Translations under genes and position numbers: made by a program
In this document: piece by piece, positions 23,450 to 34,759 of the stretch
Numbering within the stretch: position 1 is the first letter of the stretch
Layout: each line of letters opens with the position of its first letter
Source of the DNA: Apricaphanius iberus
Lineage: Eukaryota > Chordata > Actinopteri > Cyprinodontiformes > Aphaniidae
NCBI GenBank assembly: GCA_028564705.1
Contig: JAPXFQ010002718.1
Coordinates: 1,488,001-1,552,000, forward strand
Direction: 5' to 3'
Length of the DNA stretch: 64,000 bases
The notes under the pieces: model-generated
Database searches by the model: none
What the model was told of the DNA's origin: nothing
The model's input: the letters and a program-made list of their open reading frames with translations, nothing else

Positions 23450-23650
23450 CAGGGCCGGTGCTAGCCATGTAGGTGCCCCAAGCACAAATGCTCTGTGGTT
23501 ACCCCCGCCCACCAAAAAATGAAAAAGGTAGCAAAGCATGTCAGTGTGTGTCTCTTTATTTTTGCAAAATAACTTATTTTAATTTTGAGTTGCACTAAAA
23601 TTATCCATTTAAATCTTAATAAAACACTACACTAATTTCCCCTCAACAAT
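23450..23650. mobile_element. hAT-like terminal fragment
   Basis: CAGGGCCGGTGCTAGCCATG, followed by GTGCCCCAAGCACAAATG, resembles the 5' terminus of fish hAT elements (CAGGGCCGGCCCTAG...). No matching right terminus was found, so the 3' limit is arbitrary. Confidence 0.4.
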
Positions 23651-24149
23651 TGCACAACAGAATTAATGAAATAGGTTTAGTCTAAAATTATTAAGGAAGT
23701 ATAAATATCTTCAGTAAATATCCATACAAAATACAAAAACCTGCATAATATAACTTACTCAACACAGGAACTTTACCATGTCATACTTTGGAACCAGCAC
23801 CAGTGCACAAGCACCAGTTTTTAGGGGCCCTACACAGGCACACTTCTGCATTTCCTGGCTGCAAAATATACAACCTGAAACTCTGAACATGAAGGGAAAA
23901 AATAGAAGGAAGTATTCAGTGCTCGAAGCTTTCCTGATAGGTGGTTGCATTGACTTTAGATATCAGAAAAACCCAGTAGAACAAAATATGATGACATGGA
24001 ACCCCAAGTCATCACTGATAGTTGAAACTTTACTCTGGACTTTAAGGAACATGGATTTTGTTACTCTCTTTTCTGTTCTGTCTCTCTCAGACCTTGATTG
24101 CCACATAAAATTCTAACTTTCTTTTCCTTTTAAAGAAGACTGAGCAACA

Positions 24150-24530
24150 GCCCCTTTATTTCTCTCTTTAGTCCAGGTAAGATACTTCTGATTTTGACTG
24201 GTTCACAAGTGGCTTGACATGAGGAATTCAACACCAGTAGTTCATGTGCAGGATCCATCTCTCCATAGTGGCTCCTGATGCACAGACTCTAGCCTCAGTG
24301 TAGTTCTTGTTAAACTTCCCCAAATTTTTGAATGAATTTTCTTTAAAAAATCCTAGATTCCAGTTATCCCTGTTACTGGTGAAGCTTTTCCTAACTCACT
24401 TTTTCCTTCCACTCAACTTTCTACATGTATGCTTGGATACAGCACTCTGTGAACAACTAATTTCCTTAGCAATGACGTTTTGTGTCTTACCTTTCTTGTG
24501 AAGGGTGTCCCTGACTGTCGGCAGTCATCC
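24150..24530 (-). pseudogene. Tc1/mariner transposase N-terminal fragment
   Basis: On the minus strand, 24391-24515 encodes VRDTLHKKGKTQNVIAKEI followed by SCSQSAVSKHTCRKLSGRKK, a helix-turn-helix DNA-binding domain of Tc1/mariner transposases, running directly into a TGA. Sequence below it (24150-24390) still resembles the next transposase segment at DNA level (GGCTTGACATGAGGAATTC, TAGCCTCAGTGTAGTTC) but is full of stops. No catalytic domain or TIR remains. Confidence 0.72.
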
Positions 24531-26210
24531 CCACCCTTGTGTAGGTCATTTTGTGTCCGTACCACATAGATTAAAATGTATTCTTTATTGATGAAACATT
24601 TTATGTGTATTTGAATCTATATAATGAGTTTACTTTATTAAATGAGCGAAAATTTATATTAGAGATTTTTCGCAATATGTTTCAGATGAACTGATACTAA
24701 TGAAAATCATTAAAAACTTGTTATCATTGTTGCTAATTTGAGTTCAAGAACCAAATATTCTTTATACAATAAAAGCTCTTTTAGCAGGGAGCAGGTATAG
24801 AGCATGGTGAGGCGTTGAAAGAGGGACCGGTATGTTCTACAAAGAAGAAGAGTGAATTTCACCTGAGGCAAGAAAGATTACATAGGTGTAAATAAAATGA
24901 TCAAATAGTAAACTAAAATGATTTACAGTCCAGAGCAGATAAAAACGAGAAAACAGAAGATACTTTATTCAATTAACAATTGGCTTTAAAGCTGCAACTT
25001 TTTCAAATGTGTATGTATGAACAATGAAAAGAAAGAAATCATTCATATGTTATTATTATTATTATAATTATTATTTATCATTGGTTGGTCTTCAGGGACA
25101 AAATGTACACCTACGTTCCAACAAATCATCGTTTCTCCTCAATCGAGTAGTATGATTGATACTGACATGATTCCAGGTTTGGCAGACACTTTGACATGTG
25201 CTGACTAATAGTAGTTGACTTGAAAAGAAAATGTCACTTTAGCTAAACCTGTTCTACTTTTTGATACTCTGCCTAAAATTCTATAATAGAGGCCTTATAT
25301 AAGAAACTTGACTTGTACAATTTCCAAAGGGACTTTGTTTGAAGGGAATTTTAATGTACATTATTTCATAATAGTCAAATGAGCCGAAGTGAAATAAATA
25401 TCTGTATGTGAAAGATTGTTTTAACAAATAATAAAATTAGTTTCAAATATACCTTATTTTTACTTTTTAACATAGAAATAAAAATAGTTGGAATGGAACA
25501 AATCACAATGGGTGGTTACAAAACGGGCGTTGAAATTTCACTTGGAGTCTGTCAGAAGTCCTATTGTTCTGTGAAAAAATATTACAATATCGTTTGGGGT
25601 TTTTGAGACATGAAAAATATAAATCTGAGGTTAAGAAAAAAATGGAGAAAATTTAGCATTTTCTTGAAGCACTCATGACTTATCTTGCGAAGGTGAAGGA
25701 AGACTATAATCAGCAGGATGAAGAAGAGGCACCCACACAGATTTCCAACCTTGTATAAGTTACCACAGAGGAGCCATCCTATCTCCCTCTGCTTTATCCT
25801 TTCCTGAGAGATTCAAAATGGCATTTTAGTGCTGTCACACACTTTTAACACGTCCCTCTTTTATCAGGTTTTGTGAGAAGTGACACTGAAGCTGTGATGG
25901 GAGTGGCTGTGATCAGTTAGCACATTAGTGTAAGTACTGTACATACAATAGAAAAGGCACTGCAAGATTCTAAGTTAGAAAAGGAAAATATAAAAAAGAG
26001 TAAGTAATAGATATGAATTTTTTTTTATAATTTTAAGGCAAAATATGATTTTACTATGTTCCCTTTTTAAAATAACTACAAAAGCACTTGGAGAGCACAG
26101 ACCTCTACCAAGGGAGTCAAGTCCCCAACATGTTTTTACCAAATTGTAATTTTTTTTAGATTCTTTGACAATGAAAACATACCTTTAGCAGCTGGATTCA
26201 CAACAATATT
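24531..26210. other. Anonymous AT-rich sequence with a short (ATT)n tract
   Basis: 25049-25079 is a TTA/TTATTA microsatellite. No recognised gene. Confidence 0.45.
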
Positions 26211-26211
26211 A

Positions 26212-26250
26212 TTGGTTCAGTAGCTATTAAAAATAGCTACTGAACTAATA
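26212..26250. repeat. Short near-perfect hairpin
   Basis: GTTCAGTAGCTATT and its exact reverse complement AATAGCTACTGAAC face each other with a loop of about 2-3 bases; the outer TTG/TAA continues the pairing with one mismatch. It may be the core of a degraded foldback element or a replication-template-switch product. Confidence 0.7.
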
Positions 26251-26639
26251 ACTAATAACTTTTTCGGTAATTGCGGTTTTTCCTGATAATTTGATCAACA
26301 TCCACCTCTTACGTTTTCCGTTATGTTGCTAGCTAACAATAAAACAAACAAACCCTTGCAAAACATAACCTCCTTGGCATGGGTAATAAAGCTGAAATGT
26401 CCAAAACCACTGAGATTGTTACAATGAGTATAATAAAATCTTGAATTCTGAGATGAAATCTAAAGTCGCTGCAGCTAAAATCAGTTGATAATGATTTTTT
26501 TTTATACCCAAATACAAATATAGATATTTTTTTACTTTATGGTGTCCCTTCATTATTACTTATTGTTACACTTTACAGCAGTTCACAGACACAATGTTTA
26601 TATTTTTATTTTCCCTTTTACATTTTTAACACCCTGTGA
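26251..26639. other. Anonymous AT-rich sequence
   Basis: No recognised gene or repeat. Confidence 0.4.
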
Positions 26640-27060
26640 AGGAAAAAAGATGAAGGAAAATAAATTATGTCAAAATAAATATAAAAGAATAAATAAACAA
26701 ACAAAACAGCACAACAGACCCCTGGCCCCAGGCATCGAGAGCCATCATCAACCAGCGGGCAGTAGCAAACATCACCGACGGGGAGTGACGGGGAGGGAAG
26801 AAGATGCATCAGGCCAGAGAGCAGCCAAACACCCAACCTGACAGGTAGACATAGACAGACAGAGACACTCATACGTACCCTCCCTCTCATGCGTACATAT
26901 TCTTACAAATACAGGACATACGAAAAAAGGACGCTATACACTCATTCATACCCCCCATACGTACACTATACTCCATACTCCCAGGCCCAGGGACAGACGC
27001 CCCAATAGAGAACCCTGCCCCTGCACCAAGGAGACAGACCCCTAAAACTCTATATCCTTA
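26640..27060. repeat. GC-richer block of unknown origin
   Basis: Composition changes abruptly from AT-rich flanks to a block with CCCTGGCCCCAGGCATCGAG, GACGGGGAGTGACGGGGAGG, repeated CATACGTAC/CATGCGTAC words and a CCCAGGCCCAGGGACAGACG stretch. I suspect a piece of a transposable element, but recognise no family and no ORF with known motifs (ORFs 26539-26841 and 26618-26890 overlap on opposite strands). Confidence 0.35.
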
Positions 27061-28053
27061 CATCAATTGGTTTCTATGGCAAATAGTATGCAGCTACACG
27101 GGACTAGTTAAACATTTTCCAAAAATCATGATAGGGAGTTGGTAAGCTTGTGGTCCCATCAAATCCTTGGACTTTCATGATGCTTTAAGTGATGTTCTCT
27201 TGCAACCTCTAATGTCTTCACAGAACAGCATTGTTGTTTCTCAGATTAACTCCCAAACTAATTGACTAATTGATCTAATAATTCCATTACTTCTGAAGGA
27301 AATGTGACGCGGATGATTTTATTTCCGGCTATCTGAATGGTTTTCATAGTTTCATTTTTTTCACTCACAGCTATATGATGCCTAGTGTTTAATATTATGC
27401 ATGGAATGCATTGTTACCTGTAAATGTTTGGGTTTATCTCAATAGAGTTCCTCATGTTTAAGACAGATTTCTTTCTTGAGAGTTGTAGTCTGGCAGCATA
27501 GATTGCGAGCCATCGAGTGTGGCTTCCTTCAAAGGCCTGCATGCAGCCTGATGTCAGCGTGACTTACTTCATCATTGGCTCAGATCATCATCAAAGTTGT
27601 GGCTGTTGCAGATGAATGCTGTGGGCTTCGTTGGCTTGTTTGGCTTAGTGGCATTGTAGAATACTTGTTAATTAGGGAGAAGGGAGAGCCGTGTTCTCCC
27701 TCACAGGCTGAGATCTGGCCTGTGCAACCTTCGGTGTTTAACCCATTCAGTAAACAGATTGGTGAAGTCTAATGTTACTCGCTGTTGATCACTCTCCACT
27801 TTCTGTTTTTTACTTGCTCCCTTGTGCATACTATGACTTTCACAAGCACCCCTTAGGATACATGTTTCTGTCCTCTGATCCACACTATCTTATGTGAGAA
27901 AAAAAAAAGGTCTGTTCCTTTTAGTAAGCAGGGGGTTTGAAGACTGGTAGAAGAAAAGTTCTTTCATGCATCATAAGTGCAAACCTAGATTTCTTATACT
28001 TTGTCTGACGTTGATGGTAATACATTTTCCTTTGTTTATGTACTGCTTTTTAT
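27061..28053. other. Anonymous sequence
   Basis: No recognised gene or repeat. Confidence 0.4.
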
Positions 28054-28836
28054 GGGGTGCCGTTTGTAAAGTTATGCAGTCAAATATTAACAGCAATGAT
28101 TTTGGATATCTAGCTTTTCATTGCAGAAAAAAATGGGGGTCATTTTTCAAACGTATATATTCACTAAATATTTAATTTGCTAAATAAATATTCACTTTAC
28201 AAATTAAATGTTTAGGTCTGACCTAAATATGTATTTTGCAAATTACAGATTCAGTTTTGAAAAGAAATATTTAGTTTGAAAAAAAAATATTTAACTTTAA
28301 ATTAAATATTTAGCTTCCTATCTAAATATTTCTTTTTGAGCTAAATATTTGTTTTCTAAATTAAACATTTAGTCTGGAAGCTAAATACTTTTACTTCCAA
28401 ACTAAATATTTTATTTGAAAAACAAAATATTTGAGTCCAAAATCCCTATTTAGTTCGGAGCTAAATATTTAGCTTCCAAACTAAATGTTTAATTTAGAAA
28501 CTAAATATTTAGCTCAGGAATAAATATTTGGATAGCAAGCTAAATATTTCATTTAATGTTAAGTATTTAGGTCAGACCTAAATATTTAATTTGTAAAGTA
28601 AATATTTAGTTTGTAAATGAAATATTTAGTTTTGAAAATAAATATTTTGTCTAAAAATACATATTAAACTTTAAATTAAATATTTAGCTTGCTATCTAAA
28701 TAAAAACATTGTGAATGTAACATTTATAAATATACATTTAGAAAATGAACCCCATGTTTTTTTTCAGCTATGAAATGCTAACTAACCAAAAATATTGCTG
28801 TTCATATTTGACTGTATAACTTTACAACGGCACCCC
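28054..28836. mobile_element. Foldback element: 783-bp palindrome filled with AAATATTT motifs
   Basis: The left arm starts GGGGTGCCGTTTGTAAAGTT then ATGCAGTCAAATATTAAC; the reverse complement of the right arm starts GGGGTGCCGTTGTAAAGTTA then TACAGTCAAATATGAAC. Good pairing continues for about 110 bp (28054-28160 with 28730-28836). Between the arms (28160-28700) is an array of AAATATTT, usually as CTAAATATTTAG, about 17 copies by eye at irregular spacing of roughly 25-35 bp. Each copy is itself self-complementary, and the two halves also pair with each other (AGGTCTGACCT occurs in both). Centre near 28440. No coding potential. It resembles foldback transposons; the superfamily is unknown. A GCTTT on both sides is a weak target-duplication candidate. 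Confidence 0.75.
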
Positions 28837-28962
28837 AAAGCTTTCGGCATGTGAATGCATGTTTTATTTTTTAATACCACTGTGAAATAAAAATGAAAAC
28901 GGAAATAACTCCTCTTACGAGTCTTAACTCCACCCAGACTTGGCTAAAAAGCATAAAGCAAC

Positions 28963-29162
28963 CATCCATACATCCATCCGCTTCGCCTTTGCAGGGTGTC
29001 GGTGGGACTAGTGCCTATCTTCTCTGGTCATCGGGCAAGAGGTAGGGTACTCCCTGGACAGGTTGCCAGTTCATCACAGAGGAGCACAGAGACAAACAGG
29101 AAAGACAATTATGTACACCTAAACACAGAGGTAGAGAGACAAATTAAGTGAACAGTCATGTA
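28963..29162 (-). repeat. SINE-type repeat, 5'-truncated copy
   Basis: CCATCCATACATCCATCCGC, then GTGCCTATCTTCTCTGG, then CTCCCTGGACAGGTTGCCAG, then AACAGTCATG reproduces the tail half of the SINE at 3587-3942 in the same (minus) orientation. The tRNA-like head is missing, as is usual for a 5'-truncated insertion. Confidence 0.75.
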
Positions 29163-29246
29163 GGAACAGTATGCAGGAAAAAATATTATTTGTTAATAAG
29201 TGTCAATAACTCATCATCCACTCCTAAAATTGCAGCCATTTCTGTC

Positions 29247-29979
29247 TATGGGGAGCCTAAGTCTCCTCCCCTTCTGGTGGGCCCATGGGTCTCCAAACTG
29301 AAAAAATAATGAATGAAAGTCAATGGCGCGATAAAAGGTATTTTCTGGTCTGCTTTGTCTTACGTCCTGAATCACACATATTTTGTAATTCGATTTAAAC
29401 GATAACTAATGATGTAGGTTTCAACTGTGTTTGTCAAGCGATTTGGGATTTATTTGATTGTAAAAATTTGTATTTAAAATGCTTACAAATCAGAAGTCGC
29501 ATATATGACATAATTTTGCTAACGGGAGTTAGCACTAGCTATAGCACGTAAAACACTAACCTAGAGCTTGTATAGCTTCTCCTCAATGCTGGCTTTCACT
29601 CCACCAACTACTTTATCCCCGACATAGCTGCTACTTTCCACATGGTTAGATTTATAGAGGTTTTCTCCGTGTTTAATGCTCCTTTCTTTGGACTTGAGGC
29701 TACGGCCCTCACTCTCCTTCTTCTTCTGCAGCTGTAGTCCGCTAAGCGTTTTTACACATAACCTAAAGTAACTTTTACCTCCGGTCGAAAATCAGCTTTT
29801 TCTCTGCATCAAAATTACGTTTTTAAAATTCATGGACTTCATATGTTCGATCCACGGCGCATTTCAAACTGGATCAGAAAATAAGTTTTATCGCTCCATT
29901 GACTCTGATTCATTTTTTTGGGGCATTTGGGGACCCATGGACCGGATAAAGTAGAAGGGCGTGACTTAGGCTCCCCATA
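29247..29979. mobile_element. MITE X, near-complete copy with about 95-bp inverted repeats
   Basis: The left arm begins TATGGGGAGCCTAAGTC and continues through GGGCCCATGGG, AATGAATGAAAGTCAATGG and GCGATAAAAGG. The right arm, read in reverse complement, begins TATGGGGAGCCTAAGTC and contains GGTCCATGGG, AATCAGAGTCAATGG and GCGATAAAAC. The arms are clearly homologous for about 95 bp. The interior (29340-29880) has no coding sequence but includes CTTCTTCTTCTGCAGC. A partial copy lies at 3130-3254. The target duplication is unclear. Confidence 0.78.
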
Positions 29980-30399
29980 CCTTCTCCTTTTTCATGTTGT
30001 CTTTGTTAAAATGATCTTTCTTCTCATATAAAACTGGTTATTCTCCACTCCGCAGCATAACTTCTCATCCTCCATTATAAAAAGCACCAAATCAGACCCA
30101 CATACTGGCTTACTTTTAGCTTGGTGTCACAGGTAATCACATCAATCAGAAATCTGTACATGTTTTTTATTTAATTTTGGAACTTGCTGGATGTTTTACA
30201 ATCCTCCTGTGTCTGATTTCCTGTGTGATAAAAACTGCTGAGCTTAGAAGTGGTCAGGAAGCTCATAGATTGTTAGGAGATTGGGGTGTCTGACTGGTTA
30301 TTTGCTTCCTGTTTTCTACAAAGTTCCGCCAGGGGTTCTGACTGAACTGTAGAGCTGTCCATCAAGCCCGAGGGCGGAACCTTCCTGCTGCACAGGTGC
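29980..30399. other. Anonymous sequence between MITE X and element Y
   Basis: No recognised gene or repeat. Confidence 0.4.
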
Positions 30400-31000
30400 T
30401 GCCTGTTTCTGCATCCGCCTTGCTTACGAGGACACTGTCCTTCCTTGGTCAAAATAACGGTTTGGAACAGACTTGCCTTACGTGACCGCGGCGGCTTACG
30501 TGCTGTGTTTACGTCCCACCCATCATAGTAGCATTGTAGCGTAGTAATATTACTTCAACCATGGAACTGGAAATGTACAACAAGAGTTTTACTTTGTTTT
30601 TGTATAGGTCAGTTAAATCAAATGTGCAAACGAATTAGTACCTGGTAGCCACCGAAGCTGCAACTACTAAGCAACTAACCAACCATATATAACAGCTTTG
30701 GATCTAAAAAATAATACAAAAAAAAATAATACATATTTTAGATATAAGCCCGATGGTTAAAATGAGTTGACTTACATTTAAAATAGCTGTATTCTGGGAA
30801 ATTTTTGACCGAGAGAAGGCCTCAAGGCACGTCTGATGTATCCTTGGTTAGTTAGCTAAATGGCTAACAAACGGAGGACAGATTCCTCGGTAGAGCATGA
30901 ACATTGGAACGCGCCTTGGCGGTCCCTGATGATGTATCTCCTAGGCAACTGGGGCTGGACCAAGGCATCAAGGCGAGGTTCCTTGGCATTGAGAAACACC
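30400..31000. mobile_element. Non-autonomous TIR element Y, copy 2
   Basis: Direct-orientation copy of 4175-4825, sharing GTACCTGGTAGCCAC, CTAAGCAACTAACCAACCAT, TTAGATATAAGCCCGATGG and TGGAACGCGCCTTGG. The right end GGCATTGAGAAACACC is well kept; the left end is damaged (CTGTTTCTGCATCCGCC), so the start is approximate. Confidence 0.75.
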
Positions 31001-32084
31001 CCATCTTTGCCTGAGTGCTGACACCAAATGTAAGAAATTAATTAATTAACCTTTCTTAGCAACATTCTTTGTTTCCAAAGGACTGCTTGAACTTAGGTAT
31101 CATAGAAACTCTATTAAGAAACATTAAATAGCTTTTTGAACTTATTAGTATAACATGAACATGCCAAGACTTGGAGAAGGCGGGGACTCCATGTAGGTTT
31201 GTTGTGCCTGATAGTTAACGGAGTTTTGCACAGGGATATTCAAAGTGCTGCAACTGACCCCTGATGTTGCAAGTGGACACCTCACAGTGTCACTTGAAAA
31301 AGCCTGGGACCACTTTGAAGACTCTCCCTGCACACCTTATCTGGAATCAGTATCAGTGAAAAAGCAGCCTGATCAATGAGAAAAGCCTGTTAACTCAGTG
31401 AAATGTTAATTATACCACACTGTTAGCCTTTAAAATGTACTATAAGAAAAGAAGACACGAGTCAGACTTTGTGAATTGACCAAGAGCTCTGTACTGAATG
31501 TTTAATCCATTGTAATAAAGTTGATAGAATTTGGATTGTCATCTCTGATTAAATTTGCATGCATGGAAACAGCCTTCACACATAGCAGAGGAGTTTTAAT
31601 AGAATAGGCCAAACATGACATAGATAATAGACCTGCAGCATGAATTCAAGAGAGGGAACAACGGACACAACGGTTCTGTGTCTGATACAAACTAAAACTA
31701 TAATTTTAAAACTATTAAGACCTTGCTTTAAACCACCACATGTGTATTATCAGCTCAAAGTGCAACTCAGCCTCAAGTCAGCTTTCTTTTTCTGATAAAT
31801 TGTATAAATGAGTGTCTAAGAGTGCTGTTTACATGTCTGGTCATTATTTTTTGGTATTTTAGAACATCTTGGTAAAAATATACATTTTCTACCAAAAAGC
31901 AGCAGTGGAGTGCCCTCTTCAGTTTAAAACTTTACTGTACAGCGGAGTTGCTACTGGCTCAGCCTTTATACCTGACGTCATCCAATAATGCTTCTCGAGT
32001 ATAAAGCAAGGCCAGTTTGGGCCACACCTCCACAGCGAGTTGGAGTTTAAATGGCAACCAAGTCTGCCTGACTGCTTTTGCTGA
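31001..32084. other. Anonymous sequence
   Basis: No recognised gene or repeat. Confidence 0.4.
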
Positions 32085-32113
32085 ACTGAAATCATCTACA
32101 GCAGGTGTGTTAA

Positions 32114-33819
32114 AGGAGACATATTTTGGCAATTTTTTACTATTTAAAATAGGTCTATGAGTTCGAGAAAACATGTTTCTGAAGTTGTTTGCTGAAAATA
32201 GCTTGTAGGAAATACTTGTTACTAACCTGTATTACACTCTGTTTCAGCAGATTGTGCTGTTTTTTTTGCTGCTCGTTACATATTACATGAGCTGCTGTTA
32301 ACTTGGCCACGCCCAACGCTTCCAGAATCTTTGCTCACGCCCACCACTCATAGTGACTTTTAACATATGTGTGAAATATACAGACATGGCTGCTGCAGTA
32401 CTTCAACCATACAAAAAAAAAATACAAAAAATAAGGAGTTTAAACATACAAAAAAAAAATGTTTCAACCATACACACAAAAAAGTGAATTAAACCATAAA
32501 AAAAAAATTTTTTTTTTTCAACCATACATGTTTGAACCATAGTAGGGGAATCTCCTGAGAACCGGATACTAACAAATTCAGTTAAAATAATATATTTAAC
32601 TGCTTTCCTGGCACTTATCTTCCTGAGACGCAGACTCTAAAGCCTTCCAGCTCCATCTAGGGGTTAGAGTAGCTCAGATCAGCGGCTCATCTGCCGTCTT
32701 CCGCCCCCGGAGTGTGAGTAGTCTTTACGACGGCAGGTCCTCACTCTTCCCCACCCTTACCACCAGCATCTTACCATAAAAAAATAAAGCCAACCTATGC
32801 CGCTCTTCTGCAGCAGGTCTCCCGTCTTCTGCCCACAGTTTGAGTTGCTTCTGTCGGCGGCGGGTCTCCACTCTCCTCCGCGGATTTTGAGTTGCTTCTT
32901 GCAACGGTGCGTCTCCTGTCTTCCCCGTCCTTACCGCCAGCATCTTACCATAAAAAAATAAAGCCAACCTATACCGCTCTTTTGCAGCAGGTCTCCCATC
33001 TTCTTCCCGATTTTCAGCAGCTTAGTTCGGCGGCAGATCTCCAGTCTTCCCCGCCCTTACCGCCAGCATTTTACCATAAAAAATTTAATTCAACCCATGC
33101 CGCTCTTCTGTCCTCTTCAACTGGAACCTGAAGAAGTGTTATGAGCTCTTTTTACCAGCCAAAAACGGAGCATTTTGCGTGGAGCTTCAACATGGTGTTT
33201 CCTAATTTGAATGGTAACTGTTGTTTCCTGCTGTACATTGTGAGTGGAGACAGCGTTCTGAGGAGGTATGGATATTCCAATATTCCGGCTTGTGACGTAG
33301 AAAGCCGGACAGATTTTGAACCGCTCAATCAGAGACTGAATGCAGGATCAATTAAGAAGGCCCAATATCACTCAAAACAGCATGGATGTTTGTTTTTTCC
33401 TTCAAATTTGTATGCATATATATGTTGCACTCATGAAATAGACAGGACTTCGTCTTCTGTTTTATTTGCCCCACGCTGCATATATTTTTTGGATTTTTCT
33501 CTCTGGGGCAGCTAGGCAACAACATGTATTCACAATCAGTCATCACAGAACTACTTCTTCTTCTTCTGCTTATGTAATGCAAAACTCAGACTATGAAAGC
33601 CACAGTGCCTGAACAAAAATAACTAGGTCGTATTTTCTAAAATAAAATAAAAGCAAATAAAATAACTTAAATAAATGAAATGTTTCCGTAGTTTTATCCA
33701 GCGCTTAATAGAACATTAGTCCAAAATAAATATTTCCAGGGTGCAACATATATGCACAAGAGACACACAATAACACCCCAAATCCCAGGAAAAGTAATTT
33801 TTTTCATAATATGTCTCCT
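32114..33819. mobile_element. TTAA-flanked (Kolobok/T2-like) non-autonomous element with internal minisatellite
   Basis: TTAA at 32110-32113 and at 33820-33823 flank a 1706-bp segment beginning AGGAGACATATTTTGGC and ending ATAATATGTCTCCT, whose reverse complement begins AGGAGACATATTAT. TTAA plus AGG-type ends match the Kolobok/T2 pattern. Deleting the segment with one TTAA restores a known repeat, which supports a true insertion. The interior contains A-rich low complexity (32410-32535) and a minisatellite (32752-33117). ORF 33141-33515 has no recognised domain. Confidence 0.75.
32752..33117. repeat. Minisatellite, about 2.4 units
   Basis: Units start TCTTCCCCacCCTTACCacC at 32752, 32919 and 33045, each continuing AGCATCTTACCATAAAAAAT and GCCGCTCTTCTGCAGCAGG or close variants. 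The first unit (167 bp) is longer than the second (126 bp) because it holds an internal duplication around TTTGAGTTGCTTCT (twice). The third is cut short. Confidence 0.8.
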
Positions 33820-33886
33820 TTAAAGCAGGGAAGCATCTAAAACATGCAGCGCATTGTGCCTAGAGGACCAGGGTTGGGAAACTCTG

Positions 33887-34318
33887 TTAAAATGAATGAG
33901 GAGCTTTATCGGCATTCATTTCCTGCAATACTGTGCACTGACATACAAGTCAGGCTTTAATGTAAAGCATTTATTTATGTTTTTTTTAATTTATATTAAG
34001 TATTCAGATGACACTAACAAGAACCCCCCGCCACCGCTACCCCCACCCCTCTCCTCCCAGACCCATCTGCATTTCACTCTGGCTGACATCCCTGCCACTG
34101 GCTGAGCTGACCAGATGGAAGATGGCTGCATCCATGCATGTTGCCTCCTAAATGCCAAAAGCCAAAAATAGTTTCAATCAGAAGATATTAAAAAAAAAGA
34201 CCCTACTTATGTCATCTGTTATTCTTTTTCTGATGTGGGCCAATCGTCCATAAATAAGCATGTGTTGGGTTTTGTGGAGAGATTCTACAGTCTTTTATTT
34301 AATCTTCTTTTTAAACAC
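33887..34318. other. Anonymous sequence with a C-rich tract
   Basis: 34024-34065 is C-rich (GAACCCCCCGCCACCGC). No recognised gene. Confidence 0.4.
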
Positions 34319-34560
34319 TAGGGGTGTAACAGTACACACAAGTCACGGTTCGGTACATACCTTGGTATGGAGGTTCGGTACAACAGGGAAAAAATTAATT
34401 AAATAAAAATCAGATGTGAAAGACTAGCTTTTTTAATTTATTTTGAACAGACACCAATTGAGTGCAATATAAAATCATCTCCTTTTATAGAAGTAAAAAA
34501 TAAATAGGTTTATTCCATGCAAAATATTAATTTGGGGGTCATAAAAATACACAGAAGAGG
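34319..34560. mobile_element. hAT-like terminal fragment
   Basis: TAGGGGTGTAACAGTACACA, then TCACGGTTCGGTACATACC, then GGAGGTTCGGTACAAC is the usual 5' terminus and subterminal repeat pattern of a fish hAT family. No right terminus found; the end coordinate is arbitrary. Confidence 0.55.
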
Positions 34561-34759
34561 TGTAGGTGACACAGCATTGATGCAGCAGCGTGCCTGACAC
34601 ATAAAAAAAAGAATCTTCAATGAGTGCCAGCGCATCCATTGTGCAGAATTATGCTGGGATGCTGCAGCATATTTATTGTTGACATAAATATTTACGTAAT
34701 TCTTGAATCCAACATATTTTTATTGTCAGTTCCTATAGACAGGACGGGGGAGAAGTTAA

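Larger units (their letters stand above)
32085..33886. repeat. Short interspersed repeat split by the 32-33 kb TTAA element
   Basis: The left piece 32085-32113 (ATCATCTACAGCAGGTGTG then TTAA) and the right piece 33820-33886 (TTAAAGCAGGGAAGCATC, TAAAACATGCAG, GAGGACCAGGGTTGGGAAAC) join into the middle of a very common fish repeat with ends like GGGTGCCCAATCC. A more complete copy of that family is at 55487-55704. The coordinates include the insertion. Confidence 0.65.

Noticed and set aside
28140..28720. CRISPR-like array from the regularly repeated AT-rich motif
   Set aside because: Repeats are only 8-12 bp and self-complementary, spacers are not unique, and the sequence is clearly a vertebrate nuclear genome.
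33141..33515. 124-codon ORF inside the TTAA element as its transposase
   Set aside because: Far too short and without any catalytic motif of Kolobok or piggyBac enzymes.
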